In this document: one piece after another, positions 1-8,496 of the stretch
Layout of the letters: the number at the start of each line of letters is the position of its first letter
How positions within the stretch are numbered: the first letter of the stretch is position 1
NCBI RefSeq assembly: GCF_000282515.1
Contig: NZ_AKJD01000248.1
Coordinates: 1-37,114 of the forward strand
DNA length: 37,114 bases
Origin: Pseudomonas sp. GM80
GTDB lineage: Bacteria; Pseudomonadota; Gammaproteobacteria; Pseudomonadales; Pseudomonadaceae
Direction: 5' to 3'
Made by a program: the position numbers and the translations under genes
The notes under the pieces: model-generated
What the model saw: the letters and a program-made list of their open reading frames with translations, nothing else
Databases searched by the model: none
Told to the model about the DNA's origin: nothing

Positions 1-1507
1 CCGCCAGTGGCGGCAGCGCCTCTTTATACAGCGCCAAGGGGATTTCCAGGGTGAACACCGAGCCGAGGCCTTCCTCACTCTGCGCACGCAAGGTACCGCC
101 CATGCGCTCGGCGAGTGTCCGGGCAATGGGCAGGCCCAGGCCGGTGCCACCGTAACGGCGGGAAATCGAACTGTCGGCCTGCTGGAAGGCGTTGAACATC
201 AATTCCAGGCTTTCCGCGGAAATACCGATGCCGCTGTCGCGCACCGAGCAGGTGAACCACAGCAGTTCGTGATCGAGCGACTGCCATTGCGCCTCGATGC
301 TGACCCGGCCCTGTTCGGTGAATTTCAGTGCGTTGCCGACCAGATTGACCAGGATCTGCCGGATCCGCGTCGGATCGCCCTGCACCTGCAAGCCGCGCAT
401 GTCCTCGGGAATCCGCAGGTTCAGCGCCAGCCCGCGCTGCGCCGCGCTGTGCTGGAACGACTGGGCGCAGGCGCCAATCAGTTCGGCAAGGTTGAACGGA
501 ATGTGTTCCAGCTCCAGCTCCGAACGCTCGATCCGCGAGAAGTCGAGAATGTCGTTGATGACTTTCAGCAGGTGTTCGGTGGATTCGGACGCCAGGGCTG
601 CGTACTCGACCTGTTCTTCAGTCATCTCGGTGGTTTCGAGCAATTGCAGCATGCCCAGCACGCCGTTCATCGGTGTGCGCAGTTCATGGCTCATCATCGC
701 CAGAAAGTCGGATTTGGCGTTGTTGGCTTTTTCCGCTTCCTCGCGGGTCTGGATCAATTGCGCCATCGCCTGATGCTGTTCGCGGCTGGCCTGTTCCAGT
801 GCCTGGGCGAGGTTATTGATGTGCTGCGACAATGCGCCGAGTTCGGTGTCATCGACAATCGGCAGCGGAGTTTTATAGTCGCCGTCCTGAATCGCCTTGA
901 CCGCGTGGCCGATGTCGCGAATCGGCTGCGACAGACTGCCGGCCAGACGCCGCGCCAGGACAAACGTGAAGAGCAGGGCGAACAGCGCGAGAATCCCGGC
1001 CTTGAGCAGAATTTCCTGCTGGCGCTGACTGAAGGCATCGTTGGACAAGCCGACGATCACCCGCCCCAGATAATCTTCGTTCGCGGCGCCGCTAGTGACC
1101 TTGCCGTCCTGGAAAAAATCATTGTGCAGAGAGATCCGTTGCAGCCGCACCGGTGCCTGAAACACTTCGACCTGATGCGGGCGATTGTGGGCCGCCGCCG
1201 GTTGTTCGACGTACACCAGAATCCGGTTGGCGCTGTCCTGCACTTCGAGAAAACGCACGTTGGGCGTGGCCAGCGTGGCCTTGAGCAGGCTTTCCAGCAC
1301 TTCGTTGTTGCCGGAAATCACCCCGTATTCGGTGGCCGGCGCCAGTTGGTTGGCGATCAGTTGGCCGGTGTGGGTCAGCTCCTGGCGCAAATCCTGAATC
1401 CGCACAAACGTGAAGAAACTGATCAACAGCAAGGTCAGCAACAGCGCCGGGCCCAGGCTGATCAGCTGGGTGCGGGTATTGATGTCCCAGCGGCGACGGA
1501 AAATCAT
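1..1507 (-). CDS. Sensor histidine kinase, BarA-like, probably hybrid (3' end cut off by window edge)
   Basis: Inner-membrane sensor kinase, read from an ATG at 1507; the 502 codons present run off the left edge. The order is a first membrane helix (about residues 15-35), a periplasmic sensor segment (about 36-165), a second helix (about 168-187), a HAMP linker, a HisKA domain with phospho-acceptor His at about 274 in SHELRTP, and a HATPase_c domain with an N box (NLVGNALKF), DSGIGI and GGTGLGLPI. The window ends just after the catalytic domain, so a receiver and Hpt domain are expected by family but cannot be seen. The start overlaps the preceding gene's stop (ATGA), so translation is coupled. 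Its position two genes from gpsA matches my memory of P. aeruginosa PA1611, a kinase reported to interact with RetS; orthology is inferred. The sensed ligand is unknown, and the binding protein encoded just upstream is a candidate partner. Confidence 0.9.
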   Translation of the reverse strand, partial: MIFRRRWDINTRTQLISLGPALLLTLLLISFFTFVRIQDLRQELTHTGQLIANQLAPATEYGVISGNNEVLESLLKATLATPNVRFLEVQDSANRILVYVEQPAAAHNRPHQVEVFQAPVRLQRISLHNDFFQDGKVTSGAANEDYLGRVIVGLSNDAFSQRQQEILLKAGILALFALLFTFVLARRLAGSLSQPIRDIGHAVKAIQDGDYKTPLPIVDDTELGALSQHINNLAQALEQASREQHQAMAQLIQTREEAEKANNAKSDFLAMMSHELRTPMNGVLGMLQLLETTEMTEEQVEYAALASESTEHLLKVINDILDFSRIERSELELEHIPFNLAELIGACAQSFQHSAAQRGLALNLRIPEDMRGLQVQGDPTRIRQILVNLVGNALKFTEQGRVSIEAQWQSLDHELLWFTCSVRDSGIGISAESLELMFNAFQQADSSISRRYGGTGLGLPIARTLAERMGGTLRAQSEEGLGSVFTLEIPLALYKEALPPLA

Positions 1508-2436
1508 GGATGGCGTTCTCCTTCAGCCAATGCTTTGGCAACGGACGCATCATTGGGCGGTTCGATGCCTAAGGAACGAGCCACCTGCGCATTACTTGAG
1601 ACCTTGAAATGTGTCGGGTAGAGGGTTCGCGGCCAGGAGGCCGGTGGCTGGTCGAGTAATTGATCGAGCACCGTCAGCCAGTCGTTCTGGTCGCTGTAGC
1701 TACTGGCCAGACTGCCGGCACGGACAAAAGCAACGTTGGGGCCGACCAATGCCACCTGCCGCGAGTAACTGCTGAGCAGCAGGTTTTTCGCGGTTTTCGG
1801 GTTGTACAAATCGGGATCGTCGAGGCCCAGCAACACGTCGCTATTCTTCAGCACCGCTTGCAAGGGACGGCTGTCGTGGGTGTTGTCCCAGCGCTCGCTG
1901 ACGATCTGCAGATTCAATGGCTTGGCCGCCATAGTCAGCTCCTTGAGCAGGAACTCGCTGTGCTGATCGAACAGCACACCGACGCGGCGCGTCTGCGGCA
2001 GAATCCGCCGGATCAATTGCAGTTGGCGGCTTAACGGTGGATCGCTCCACAACAGGCTCAAGTGTGGCGGATGAGTCGTGCCCAGGCGTTCTCGTGCCTG
2101 CAAACGAGTGATGCGCAATACCAGTGTCACCGGGCCTTGAGCATCTTGCAGGCGCCAGTCGAGGCTGGGCAGGTCGAGCAAAATCAGGCGCAGACTGGCC
2201 GGTAATTTGCCCGGTGCCGGCAAGCTGGCCAGCGGCTGGAAACGCACATTGTCAGTGGGGCGCAGTTCACTGAGGGCCTGGACGAACGCCTGCACACCGG
2301 GGCTTTCCTCAGCGCCGGTCAAGAGGATGTCGGCAGCCTGCACCGCGACGCCGTGCAGCCACGCGGTCACAAACAGACAGAGTCCGGCCAGCCAGTGGCC
2401 AAGGGTTGGCGTCTTCCGTGACGAGCCAAATCGCAT
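1504..2436 (-). CDS. Periplasmic ABC-type substrate-binding protein, orphan
   Basis: Predicted exported protein of 310 residues. The ATG at 2436 is chosen because it lies 1 nt past the upstream receptor's stop and begins a signal peptide: basic start (MRFGSSRK), hydrophobic stretch about 13-31, probable cleavage after VQA near residue 34. The mature part resembles the ABC_sub_bind family (TrpX-like two-lobed binding proteins), with segments such as VGVLFDQ and the late RAGSLASSYSD. No permease or ATPase lies beside it. It sits between a TonB-dependent receptor and a sensor kinase, overlapping the kinase start by 4 nt. This suggests it carries a ligand from the outer membrane to the kinase sensor domain rather than feeding an importer. 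The family call is moderately sure; the role is inference. Confidence 0.75.
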   Translation of the reverse strand: MRFGSSRKTPTLGHWLAGLCLFVTAWLHGVAVQAADILLTGAEESPGVQAFVQALSELRPTDNVRFQPLASLPAPGKLPASLRLILLDLPSLDWRLQDAQGPVTLVLRITRLQARERLGTTHPPHLSLLWSDPPLSRQLQLIRRILPQTRRVGVLFDQHSEFLLKELTMAAKPLNLQIVSERWDNTHDSRPLQAVLKNSDVLLGLDDPDLYNPKTAKNLLLSSYSRQVALVGPNVAFVRAGSLASSYSDQNDWLTVLDQLLDQPPASWPRTLYPTHFKVSSNAQVARSLGIEPPNDASVAKALAEGERHP

Positions 2437-2437
2437 C

Positions 2438-4561
2438 CTAGAACTCCAGCTCGGCGCTGAAATACATGACCCGGCGTTCGTCGTAATTGTTGTCGACGAA
2501 CGTGGTCGGCTCATGATCAAGGCGCTGTTGCAGCACGCCGGCCAATTGCAACTGGGCTTTGCCCAGCGGAATGCGTTTGGCGATGCGTGTGTCGACCCGC
2601 TCGAAGCGGTAGCCGTTGAGCGCGTTGTCGCCGTAATAGAAGAGGGCGCTGTTCCAGCCATGGCCCCAATCGCGCAGCCAACCGGCGGAACCGCTGTTGC
2701 GCGAAGTGAACTGTTGATCCAGCGGGTTGCTTGCCTCGGCATCAACGAAGGCATAGGTGAAGCGCAAGCGGTCGGCCAGGCTTACGCGCCAGTCGAGCTG
2801 GGTTTCGGTGCCGCGAAAACGTGAGCTGTTGGCGTTACTGGCGATGTACTGGTTGTTGCGCAGTGGCTCGCTGATCATCCCGGTGATTTCGTCGTAGAAC
2901 AGCTTCACATCAAGCGCGAGGCCAAGTTCGGCGAAATAGCCGTTGTAGCCCAACTCCCGTGAGCGCATGTGTTCCTGATCGAGATCGCCCGGGCCACGGG
3001 TCTTGACGAAGTAGCGCGCCGACGACTGACCGTAAGCCGAGGGCCGCAGGTTGCTGACCTGATAGCTCCAGTTCACATTGTTCTCGAACATGTCCGGCGA
3101 GCGAATGGCTTCCGAGTACACCGCGCGCAGACCATGGCGTGGATTGATCAGGTAGTTGACGGCAAATCGCGGCGTCAGCGAACTGCCGATCAGTTGCGTG
3201 TCTTCAAACATCGCCCCGCCTTGCAACAGCCAATGTTCAGTGGCGCGCCACTCCAGTTGGCCGAACGCGCGCCAGGTGGTGTCGTCGAGCGTGCCGTTGA
3301 AATAGGTTTCGGAATCGGCGCGGTCGTAACGATAGTTCATGCCGCTGACCAGGCGCAGGCTGTCGGACAGGCTGAGGGTGTCCTGCAGCTCGAGGTCGTA
3401 GCGCGATTCGCGGGCGCTCTGGTCAATGTCGCCGCACAGGGTCTGGCTGGCGCCGTTGCGCCATTGATCGAGTGCCCGATTGGCCAGGGCCATTTCCTGT
3501 GGGGTACCGGGTGCGGCGCCGGGGCCGGTGTACTGCGTGATGTTGCGCGCCAGGCGTTCGGTGTAGTTCGGGTTGAGTTGCCACAGTTGCGTCAGCTCGG
3601 GGCTGAACGACACCTCGGCATCGCAGGCGCGCCAGGTTTGCTGGCGGTCCCAGTGTTGCGCCGACGCTTGCACATAAAGGCTGTGCTCGGGGTTGATGTC
3701 GAGGTTCCAACGCACAGAACCTGCGTAATCCTTGGCCACCACGTCGGAATTATTCCCGGCAGCAGTAATCCCTGAAAACACCGGATGGTAGGTGTAAGGC
3801 CGTTGATTGCTGCCGTCTTTGGCGTTGACCTGCCAGTCGAGGCTCTGGTTATCGCTGAGGGTCTGGCTGACGGCGAGACTGAAACGGTTCAAGCGACGGC
3901 TGTCACGGTAATCGGCGCCGGTACGGTCGCTGTCGAAACCGTCGTCTTCCTGGCCGGACAGCGACAGGCGCAAATCACCGCCATTCCAGCCGGTGCCTTG
4001 GCTGGCATAGAAGTCATTGATGCCGCGCTGGCCCCGGGTGATCTTCAATCGCGTGCCGTGGCTGTCCGCCGGGTGGCGGGTGATGATGTTGACCACCGCC
4101 ATCAGCGCGTTGGCACCGTAGCTGACGGTGTTGGGGCCGCGAAAAACTTCGATGCGCTCGATGTCTTCCATGGCCACCGGAATATCGCTCCAGTCCACCG
4201 TGGCCAACCCGGCGCGGTACACCGAGCGGCCATCGATCAGTACCTGCATGCGCCGCGCTTCGGTGGCATTGGTGCCGTGGTAATTGACCGCCGCCTGATT
4301 GCCGCTGATGTTGCCGACCATCATGCCTGGCACCAGGCGCAGCAGTTCGCTGATGTCGCGCGCGCCGCTGGCGTGGATCAACTCACTGTCGAGCACGGTC
4401 ATGCTCCCCGGCACTTCCGCCGGCGTTTGTTTCAGCCGGGTGGCCGTCAGTACCTGCGGCAGCGCTTCGCCGTCCATGAACAGATCGTCCGCCTGCAAGA
4501 CCGGGCTGAACAGCAGCGCCAGTAACAGTGATGAACGCGGGGGAGGGGAACCGACAGACAC
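2438..4561 (-). CDS. TonB-dependent outer-membrane receptor
   Basis: Outer-membrane gated beta-barrel of 707 residues, a usual length. It starts with GTG at 4561, with AAGG about 8 nt upstream. The signal peptide ends near LQA (about residue 24). A TonB-box-like segment (LPQVLTATR) and the plug domain follow, with the typical RIEVFRGPNTVSYGANALMAVVNI region; the barrel ends in Phe (SAELEF), as outer-membrane proteins do. There is no N-terminal STN domain, so it is not a FecA-type sigma/anti-sigma transducer. Four cysteines fall in two loop regions, near ACDAE and TLCGD. It heads an operon with a periplasmic binding protein (1-nt gap) and a sensor kinase. The substrate cannot be read from sequence; siderophore, cobalamin or another ligand are all possible. 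No clear Fur box was seen upstream. Confidence 0.9.
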   Translation of the reverse strand: MSVGSPPPRSSLLLALLFSPVLQADDLFMDGEALPQVLTATRLKQTPAEVPGSMTVLDSELIHASGARDISELLRLVPGMMVGNISGNQAAVNYHGTNATEARRMQVLIDGRSVYRAGLATVDWSDIPVAMEDIERIEVFRGPNTVSYGANALMAVVNIITRHPADSHGTRLKITRGQRGINDFYASQGTGWNGGDLRLSLSGQEDDGFDSDRTGADYRDSRRLNRFSLAVSQTLSDNQSLDWQVNAKDGSNQRPYTYHPVFSGITAAGNNSDVVAKDYAGSVRWNLDINPEHSLYVQASAQHWDRQQTWRACDAEVSFSPELTQLWQLNPNYTERLARNITQYTGPGAAPGTPQEMALANRALDQWRNGASQTLCGDIDQSARESRYDLELQDTLSLSDSLRLVSGMNYRYDRADSETYFNGTLDDTTWRAFGQLEWRATEHWLLQGGAMFEDTQLIGSSLTPRFAVNYLINPRHGLRAVYSEAIRSPDMFENNVNWSYQVSNLRPSAYGQSSARYFVKTRGPGDLDQEHMRSRELGYNGYFAELGLALDVKLFYDEITGMISEPLRNNQYIASNANSSRFRGTETQLDWRVSLADRLRFTYAFVDAEASNPLDQQFTSRNSGSAGWLRDWGHGWNSALFYYGDNALNGYRFERVDTRIAKRIPLGKAQLQLAGVLQQRLDHEPTTFVDNNYDERRVMYFSAELEF

Positions 4562-4714
4562 GACACAGCCTTGAAAGCAAAGAATTGGCGCGCATGTTAA
4601 CCGAGGGCAGCGACTTTTCCAGTCACGTTGCAGGCATTTTCCTAGGTTTTATTGGTCTTCTTCCTACAAGTGCCGGTAATTGACGCAGGGGCTGGCCGCC
4701 ATCGGGTCGCCCCG

Positions 4715-4720
4715 TATAAT
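4715..4720 (+). promoter_or_regulatory. Probable -10 element for gpsA
   Basis: A perfect TATAAT lies 37 nt before the gpsA ATG. No good -35 sits 16-18 bp upstream, where the sequence is roughly TGGCCG. TTGACG at 4680-4685 is 29 bp away and too far to pair. This is probably the sigma-70 -10 of the gpsA transcript, perhaps needing an activator or relying on other contacts. Confidence 0.45.
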
Positions 4721-4757
4721 GCCGGCATCGCCACTGGTATGGATTAACGGATTGCAT

Positions 4758-5783
4758 ATGACTGAACAGCGCCCGATTGCGGTCCTGGGAGGCGGAAGTT
4801 TTGGTACCGCCGTGGCCAATTTACTGGCCGAGAACGGCCATCAAGTCCTGCAGTGGATGCGTGACCCCGAGCAGGCCGAGGCCATCCGGGTCAATCGCGA
4901 AAACCCGCGTTACCTTAAAGGCATCAAGATTCTCCCAGGTGTGACCGCAGTCACCGACCTGCAAACCACGCTCGACGCCTGCGATCTGTGCTTTGTCGCG
5001 CTGCCGTCCAGCGCGCTGCGCACGGTGCTGGCTGCCCACGCCGAGCGTCTGAGCGGCAAAATGCTGGTCAGCCTGACCAAAGGCATCGAAGCCCAGACTT
5101 TCAAACTGATGAGCCAGATTCTCGAAGAAATTGCCCCGCAGGCACGCATCGGCGTGCTCTCTGGGCCAAACCTGGCGCGCGAGATCGCCGAACACGCGCT
5201 GACCGCCACCGTGGTCGCCAGTGAAGACGAAGATCTGTGCAAAGCAGTGCAAGCCGCGCTACACGGCCGCACCTTCCGCGTTTATGCGAGCGCCGACCGC
5301 TTCGGCGTCGAGTTGGGCGGGGCGTTGAAGAACGTCTACGCAATCATCGCCGGCATGGCGGTGGCGCTGGAGATGGGCGAGAACACCAAAAGCATGCTGA
5401 TCACTCGCGCCCTGGCCGAGATGACCCGGTTTGCGGTGAATCAGGGCGCCAACCCAATGACCTTCCTCGGTCTGGCCGGCGTCGGCGATTTGATCGTCAC
5501 CTGCTCGTCGCCGAAGAGTCGCAACTATCAGGTCGGTTTCGCCCTCGGTCAGGGCTTGAGTCTGGACGAAGCGGTGTCGCGCCTCGGTGAAGTCGCCGAA
5601 GGGGTCAACACCTTGAAGGTGCTCAAGGCCAAATCGCAGGAAGTCGGTGTGTACATGCCGCTGGTCGCCGGGCTGCACGCGATCCTCTTTGAGGGACGCA
5701 CGCTGGAGCAGGTGATCGGTCTACTGATGCGAGCCGAGCCGAAAACCGACGTCGACTTTATTTCCACCAGTGGTTTCAACTGA
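4758..5783 (+). CDS. gpsA: NAD(P)H-dependent glycerol-3-phosphate dehydrogenase
   Basis: Cytoplasmic enzyme that reduces dihydroxyacetone phosphate to sn-glycerol 3-phosphate for phospholipid synthesis. The 341-residue length is normal. The Rossmann motif GGGSFGTA (residues 11-18) opens the protein. LTKGIE (Lys108), the SGPNLAREIA segment and the GGALKNVYAIIAG block with the catalytic Lys191 are all intact. The ATG at 4758 is chosen because the protein begins directly at MTEQRPIAVLGGG; an in-frame TTG at 4680 would add 26 residues overlapping the promoter. It is followed 21 nt later by a DUF4389 gene and then sixA, probably one operon. Function is essentially certain. Confidence 0.97.
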   Translation: MTEQRPIAVLGGGSFGTAVANLLAENGHQVLQWMRDPEQAEAIRVNRENPRYLKGIKILPGVTAVTDLQTTLDACDLCFVALPSSALRTVLAAHAERLSGKMLVSLTKGIEAQTFKLMSQILEEIAPQARIGVLSGPNLAREIAEHALTATVVASEDEDLCKAVQAALHGRTFRVYASADRFGVELGGALKNVYAIIAGMAVALEMGENTKSMLITRALAEMTRFAVNQGANPMTFLGLAGVGDLIVTCSSPKSRNYQVGFALGQGLSLDEAVSRLGEVAEGVNTLKVLKAKSQEVGVYMPLVAGLHAILFEGRTLEQVIGLLMRAEPKTDVDFISTSGFN

Positions 5784-5804
5784 GACCCCAGCACGGAGCA
5801 AGCC

Positions 5805-6152
5805 ATGAACGATCCGAAAACCGAAGCCAAGTACGAATCCATCCTCCTGCGGGTGCTGTGGATGATCGTCTACGTGCTGGTCTGGCAAGTGGCGCAGTTC
5901 ATCCTCGGCGCGGTGGTGCTGGTGCAACTGATCTATCGTTTGATCTATGGCGCGCCGAGCGCCAGCCTGATGAATTTCGGCGACAGCCTGAGCCAGTTCC
6001 TGGCGCAGATCGGCCGTTTCGGCAGTTTCCACAGCGACCAGAAACCGTGGCCGTTCGCCGACTGGCCAACGCCGCGTACCCCGGAAGGTGAAGCGCCGCA
6101 CGCCGTCGCCCCTGCACCGCATCCGGTCCGAGATGAGGAACCCAAGCTATGA
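5805..6152 (+). CDS. DUF4389 family small membrane protein
   Basis: Protein of 115 residues with a long hydrophobic region at about residues 15-48 (one long or two short membrane helices), flanked by a charged N-terminus (MNDPKTEAKYES). The C-terminal tail is rich in Pro, Glu and Ala. Segments such as RVLWMIVYVLVWQVAQFIL followed by LIYRLIYG match the DUF4389 family, common in Pseudomonas, often beside gpsA and sixA, with no established function. Its stop overlaps the start of sixA (ATGA), so the two are translationally coupled. An AGGA-like site (GGAGCAAGCC) precedes the ATG. It may be a membrane partner or accessory of its operon neighbours, but nothing in the sequence says how. Confidence 0.85.
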   Translation: MNDPKTEAKYESILLRVLWMIVYVLVWQVAQFILGAVVLVQLIYRLIYGAPSASLMNFGDSLSQFLAQIGRFGSFHSDQKPWPFADWPTPRTPEGEAPHAVAPAPHPVRDEEPKL

Positions 6153-6601
6153 AACTCTGGGTATTGCGTCACGGTGAAGCCGTGCCTTATGGCTCGTGCC
6201 CCGACTCCGAACGGGAGCTGACCGAGCACGGTCGCAAAGAAGCCTTGAGCAGCGCCGCACGCTTGATCGGCCAGCCGCTGACGGCGATTTACGCCAGCCC
6301 TTATCTGCGTGCGCAGCAGACCGCGCAGATTGTTCGCGAGGCGCTGGGTTTCGAACCGGAGATTCGCACGGTCGAATGGCTGACCCCGGAGGTCGATCCG
6401 GACAAGGTCACCGATCAACTGGTCTCGGTGAGCAATGTGCTGCTGGTCAGCCATAACCCGTTGGTGGGCAATCTGCTCAGTTATCTGCAGCATGGCGCCG
6501 GGTATCCGCCGGAGAAGGTCAGCACCGCGGGGCTGGCCGAGCTGGAAAGTCCTGAACTGTTGATTGGCTCGATGACCCTTAACAGCCTCAAACACCCCTG
6601 A
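6149..6601 (+). CDS. sixA: Phosphohistidine phosphatase SixA
   Basis: Cytoplasmic histidine-phosphatase-superfamily protein of 150 residues, typical of SixA. The catalytic RHGE is at residues 7-10 (His8 forms the phosphohistidine), an Arg lies in the SPYLRAQQTA segment (about 50-59), and the second His is His102 in SHNPLVGN. In E. coli SixA removes phosphate from histidines of phosphorelay or PTS-type proteins (PtsN/NPr branch; earlier reported for ArcB). It overlaps the DUF4389 gene by 4 nt and ends 19 nt before a REP pair, which probably marks the end of the gpsA transcript. Confidence 0.92.
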   Translation: MKLWVLRHGEAVPYGSCPDSERELTEHGRKEALSSAARLIGQPLTAIYASPYLRAQQTAQIVREALGFEPEIRTVEWLTPEVDPDKVTDQLVSVSNVLLVSHNPLVGNLLSYLQHGAGYPPEKVSTAGLAELESPELLIGSMTLNSLKHP

Positions 6602-6619
6602 AGTTGTGAACACCGCCCC

Positions 6620-6711
6620 CTGTAGGAGTGAGCCTGCTCGCGATGAGGCCGTGTCAGTCGACATAAATACCGCCTGATAATCCGCAATCGCGAGCAGGCT
6701 CACTCCTACAG
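6620..6711. repeat. REP doublet (REPIN), GTAGGAGTGAGCCTGCTCGCGAT class
   Basis: Two copies of the 24-nt core TGTAGGAGTGAGCCTGCTCG-CGAT face each other (6621-6644 forward, 6687-6710 inverted) with 42 nt between, able to fold into one long hairpin. This is the classic REPIN layout of fluorescens-group genomes. It sits between the gpsA-sixA operon and the acyl-CoA ligase promoter. Confidence 0.92.
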
Positions 6712-6748
6712 GTACCGCGTACACCTGAAATTATTTGTGTGAATTTTC

Positions 6749-6770
6749 CAACCAAGCACTTGCTTGGTTG
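6749..6770. promoter_or_regulatory. Perfect palindrome, likely TetR-type operator of the acyl-CoA ligase gene
   Basis: CAACCAAGC-ACTT-GCTTGGTTG is a perfect 9-bp inverted repeat with a 4-nt centre, 40 nt before the ligase start. Its right arm overlaps a candidate -35 (TTGACT, 6767-6772; a weak -10 TAAAAA at 6790-6795 is 17 bp on). The size, symmetry and overlap with the -35 suit a TetR/FadR-like repressor of fatty-acid genes. No such repressor gene lies in the window. Confidence 0.6.
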
Positions 6771-6809
6771 ACTACGCTTGCTCCAGACCTAAAAACAGGA
6801 GCGAGTCGC

Positions 6810-8465
6810 ATGTCTGCCGCCTTCCGTTTGCCGTTGGACGTGTTTTATGAACGTGAAGCCCGGCATCCGCGCCAGCGCTTCCTCGTGCAGCCCACGGGCG
6901 GCGGACAGGTCGAAACACTGAGTTGGGCCGACGTCGGTCACCAGGCCCGCTGTGCTGCGCACTGGCTGCGCGCCCGCGAGTTGCCGCAAGGCAGCCACAT
7001 CGCCCTGATCTCGAAAAACTGCGCGCACTGGATCATCGCCGATCTGGCCATCTGGATGGCCGGGCACGTCTCCGTTCCGTTGTATCCCAACCTTACCGCT
7101 GACTCCGTCGCGCAAGTGCTCAGTCACTCGGAAAGCGTTCTTGCGTTCATTGGCAAATTGGATGACTGGCCGAGCATGTCGCAAGGCGTGCCGGCGGATC
7201 TGCCGACCATCAGCCTGCCGCTGCACCCGCCCGGCGCGTTCGATTTCAACTGGACAGACTTGCAGCGCAGTTCGCCGATTCAGGACGATCCGCGTCCACC
7301 CGCCGAGCAATTGGCAACCATCATCTACACCTCTGGCACCACCGGCCTGCCCAAGGGCGTGATGCACAGTTTCGGCAATTTCGGGTTTGCCGCGAGCCGT
7401 GGCACGCGATTGTTCGGCCTTAATGAAAATGACCGGCTGCTTTCGTATTTGCCGCTGTGCCACGTCGCCGAGCGCATGTTTGTCGAGCTGGCCTCGATCT
7501 ACACCGGGCAGACCGTGTTCTTTGCCGAAAGCCTCGACACGTTTATCACTGACCTGCAGCGTGCACGGCCGACCGCGCTGTTTGGCGTGCCGCGCATCTG
7601 GACCAAATTCCAGATGGGCGTGTACAGCAAGATCCCGGCGAAACGCCTGGATTGGCTCCTCGGACTGCCGTTCATTGGCCAGCGCGTCGGGCACAAAGTG
7701 CTTGCGGGGCTGGGGCTCGATGCCTTGCGCGTGGCGTTGTCCGGCGCGGCGGCGGTGCCGCAGACGTTGCTCGACTGGTACCAGAAACTCGGCCTTGATG
7801 TGCTGGAGGTCTATGGCTTGACCGAAAGTTGCGGTTATTCGCACATTTGCCTGCCGGGGCAATACCGCCAAGGCTGGATCGGCAGGCCGTGCCCGGATGT
7901 CGAGGTGCGAATCGACGCATCCGGCGAGGTGCAGATACGCAGTCAGGCGATCATGCTCGGCTACTTCAAGGAGCAGCAGAAAACCGCTGAGACGATTACC
8001 GAGGATGGCTTTCTGCGCACTGGCGACAAGGGTGAGCAGGATGGCGAAGGGCGTTTGCGCCTGACCGGGCGACTCAAGGAAATCTTCAAGACCAGCAAGG
8101 GCAAATACGTCGCGCCAGCGCCGATCGAAAATCGCCTGGCCGTGCATTCACGCATCGAACAGGTGTGTGTCGTCGGCGAGGGGCTGAGTGCGCCATTGGG
8201 TTTGTGCGTGCTCTCGACGGTCAATCACGAGGAGGCCCGGGCGAGCCTGCATTCGAGCCTGGAGAAACTGCTGGAAGAGGTCAACGCCGTGCTCGACAAG
8301 CATGAGCAACTGCGGCGTCTGGTGGTGGTCAAGGACAGCTGGGCGGTGGAAAACGGCTTTCTGACCCCCACCCTGAAGCTCAAGCGCAATGTCATCGAAG
8401 CCACTTACGGTGCCCGCTTCGAAGAATGGAGCGAGCGCAGTGAGGCGGTGCTGTGGCAGGATTGA
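6810..8465 (+). CDS. AMP-binding acyl-CoA synthetase (long-chain type)
   Basis: ATP-dependent ligase of 551 residues that would activate a fatty or other carboxylic acid to its acyl-CoA through an acyl-AMP. The ANL motif IIYTSGTTGLPKGV is at about 171-184. SYLPLCHVAERM, VYGLTESCG, TGDKG and GRLKEIFKTSKGKYVAPAPIE follow in the order seen in long-chain acyl-CoA ligases. The ATG at 6810 follows ACAGGAG with good spacing; a GTG-type start at 6735 would run across the operator. The next gene, a thioesterase, begins 31 nt after its stop, so the pair can make and break acyl-CoA. A TetR-like palindrome in the promoter suggests induction by a fatty acid or acyl-CoA. The exact substrate is unknown. Confidence 0.9.
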   Translation: MSAAFRLPLDVFYEREARHPRQRFLVQPTGGGQVETLSWADVGHQARCAAHWLRARELPQGSHIALISKNCAHWIIADLAIWMAGHVSVPLYPNLTADSVAQVLSHSESVLAFIGKLDDWPSMSQGVPADLPTISLPLHPPGAFDFNWTDLQRSSPIQDDPRPPAEQLATIIYTSGTTGLPKGVMHSFGNFGFAASRGTRLFGLNENDRLLSYLPLCHVAERMFVELASIYTGQTVFFAESLDTFITDLQRARPTALFGVPRIWTKFQMGVYSKIPAKRLDWLLGLPFIGQRVGHKVLAGLGLDALRVALSGAAAVPQTLLDWYQKLGLDVLEVYGLTESCGYSHICLPGQYRQGWIGRPCPDVEVRIDASGEVQIRSQAIMLGYFKEQQKTAETITEDGFLRTGDKGEQDGEGRLRLTGRLKEIFKTSKGKYVAPAPIENRLAVHSRIEQVCVVGEGLSAPLGLCVLSTVNHEEARASLHSSLEKLLEEVNAVLDKHEQLRRLVVVKDSWAVENGFLTPTLKLKRNVIEATYGARFEEWSERSEAVLWQD

Positions 8466-8496
8466 GCGACGACTAAAACAACAAAGGAAGTCTGCG

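Noticed and set aside
269..1621. A 450-codon plus-strand frame opposite the sensor kinase
   Set aside because: Antisense shadow; the minus strand encodes SHELRTP and ATPase motifs in order.
4680..4720. TTGACG plus TATAAT as a full promoter for gpsA
   Set aside because: The two boxes are 29 bp apart, well beyond the 16-18 bp needed; only the -10 is kept.
6789..8147. A 452-codon minus-strand frame opposite the acyl-CoA ligase
   Set aside because: Antisense shadow with Arg/His/Gln-rich composition; the plus strand has clear ANL motifs.
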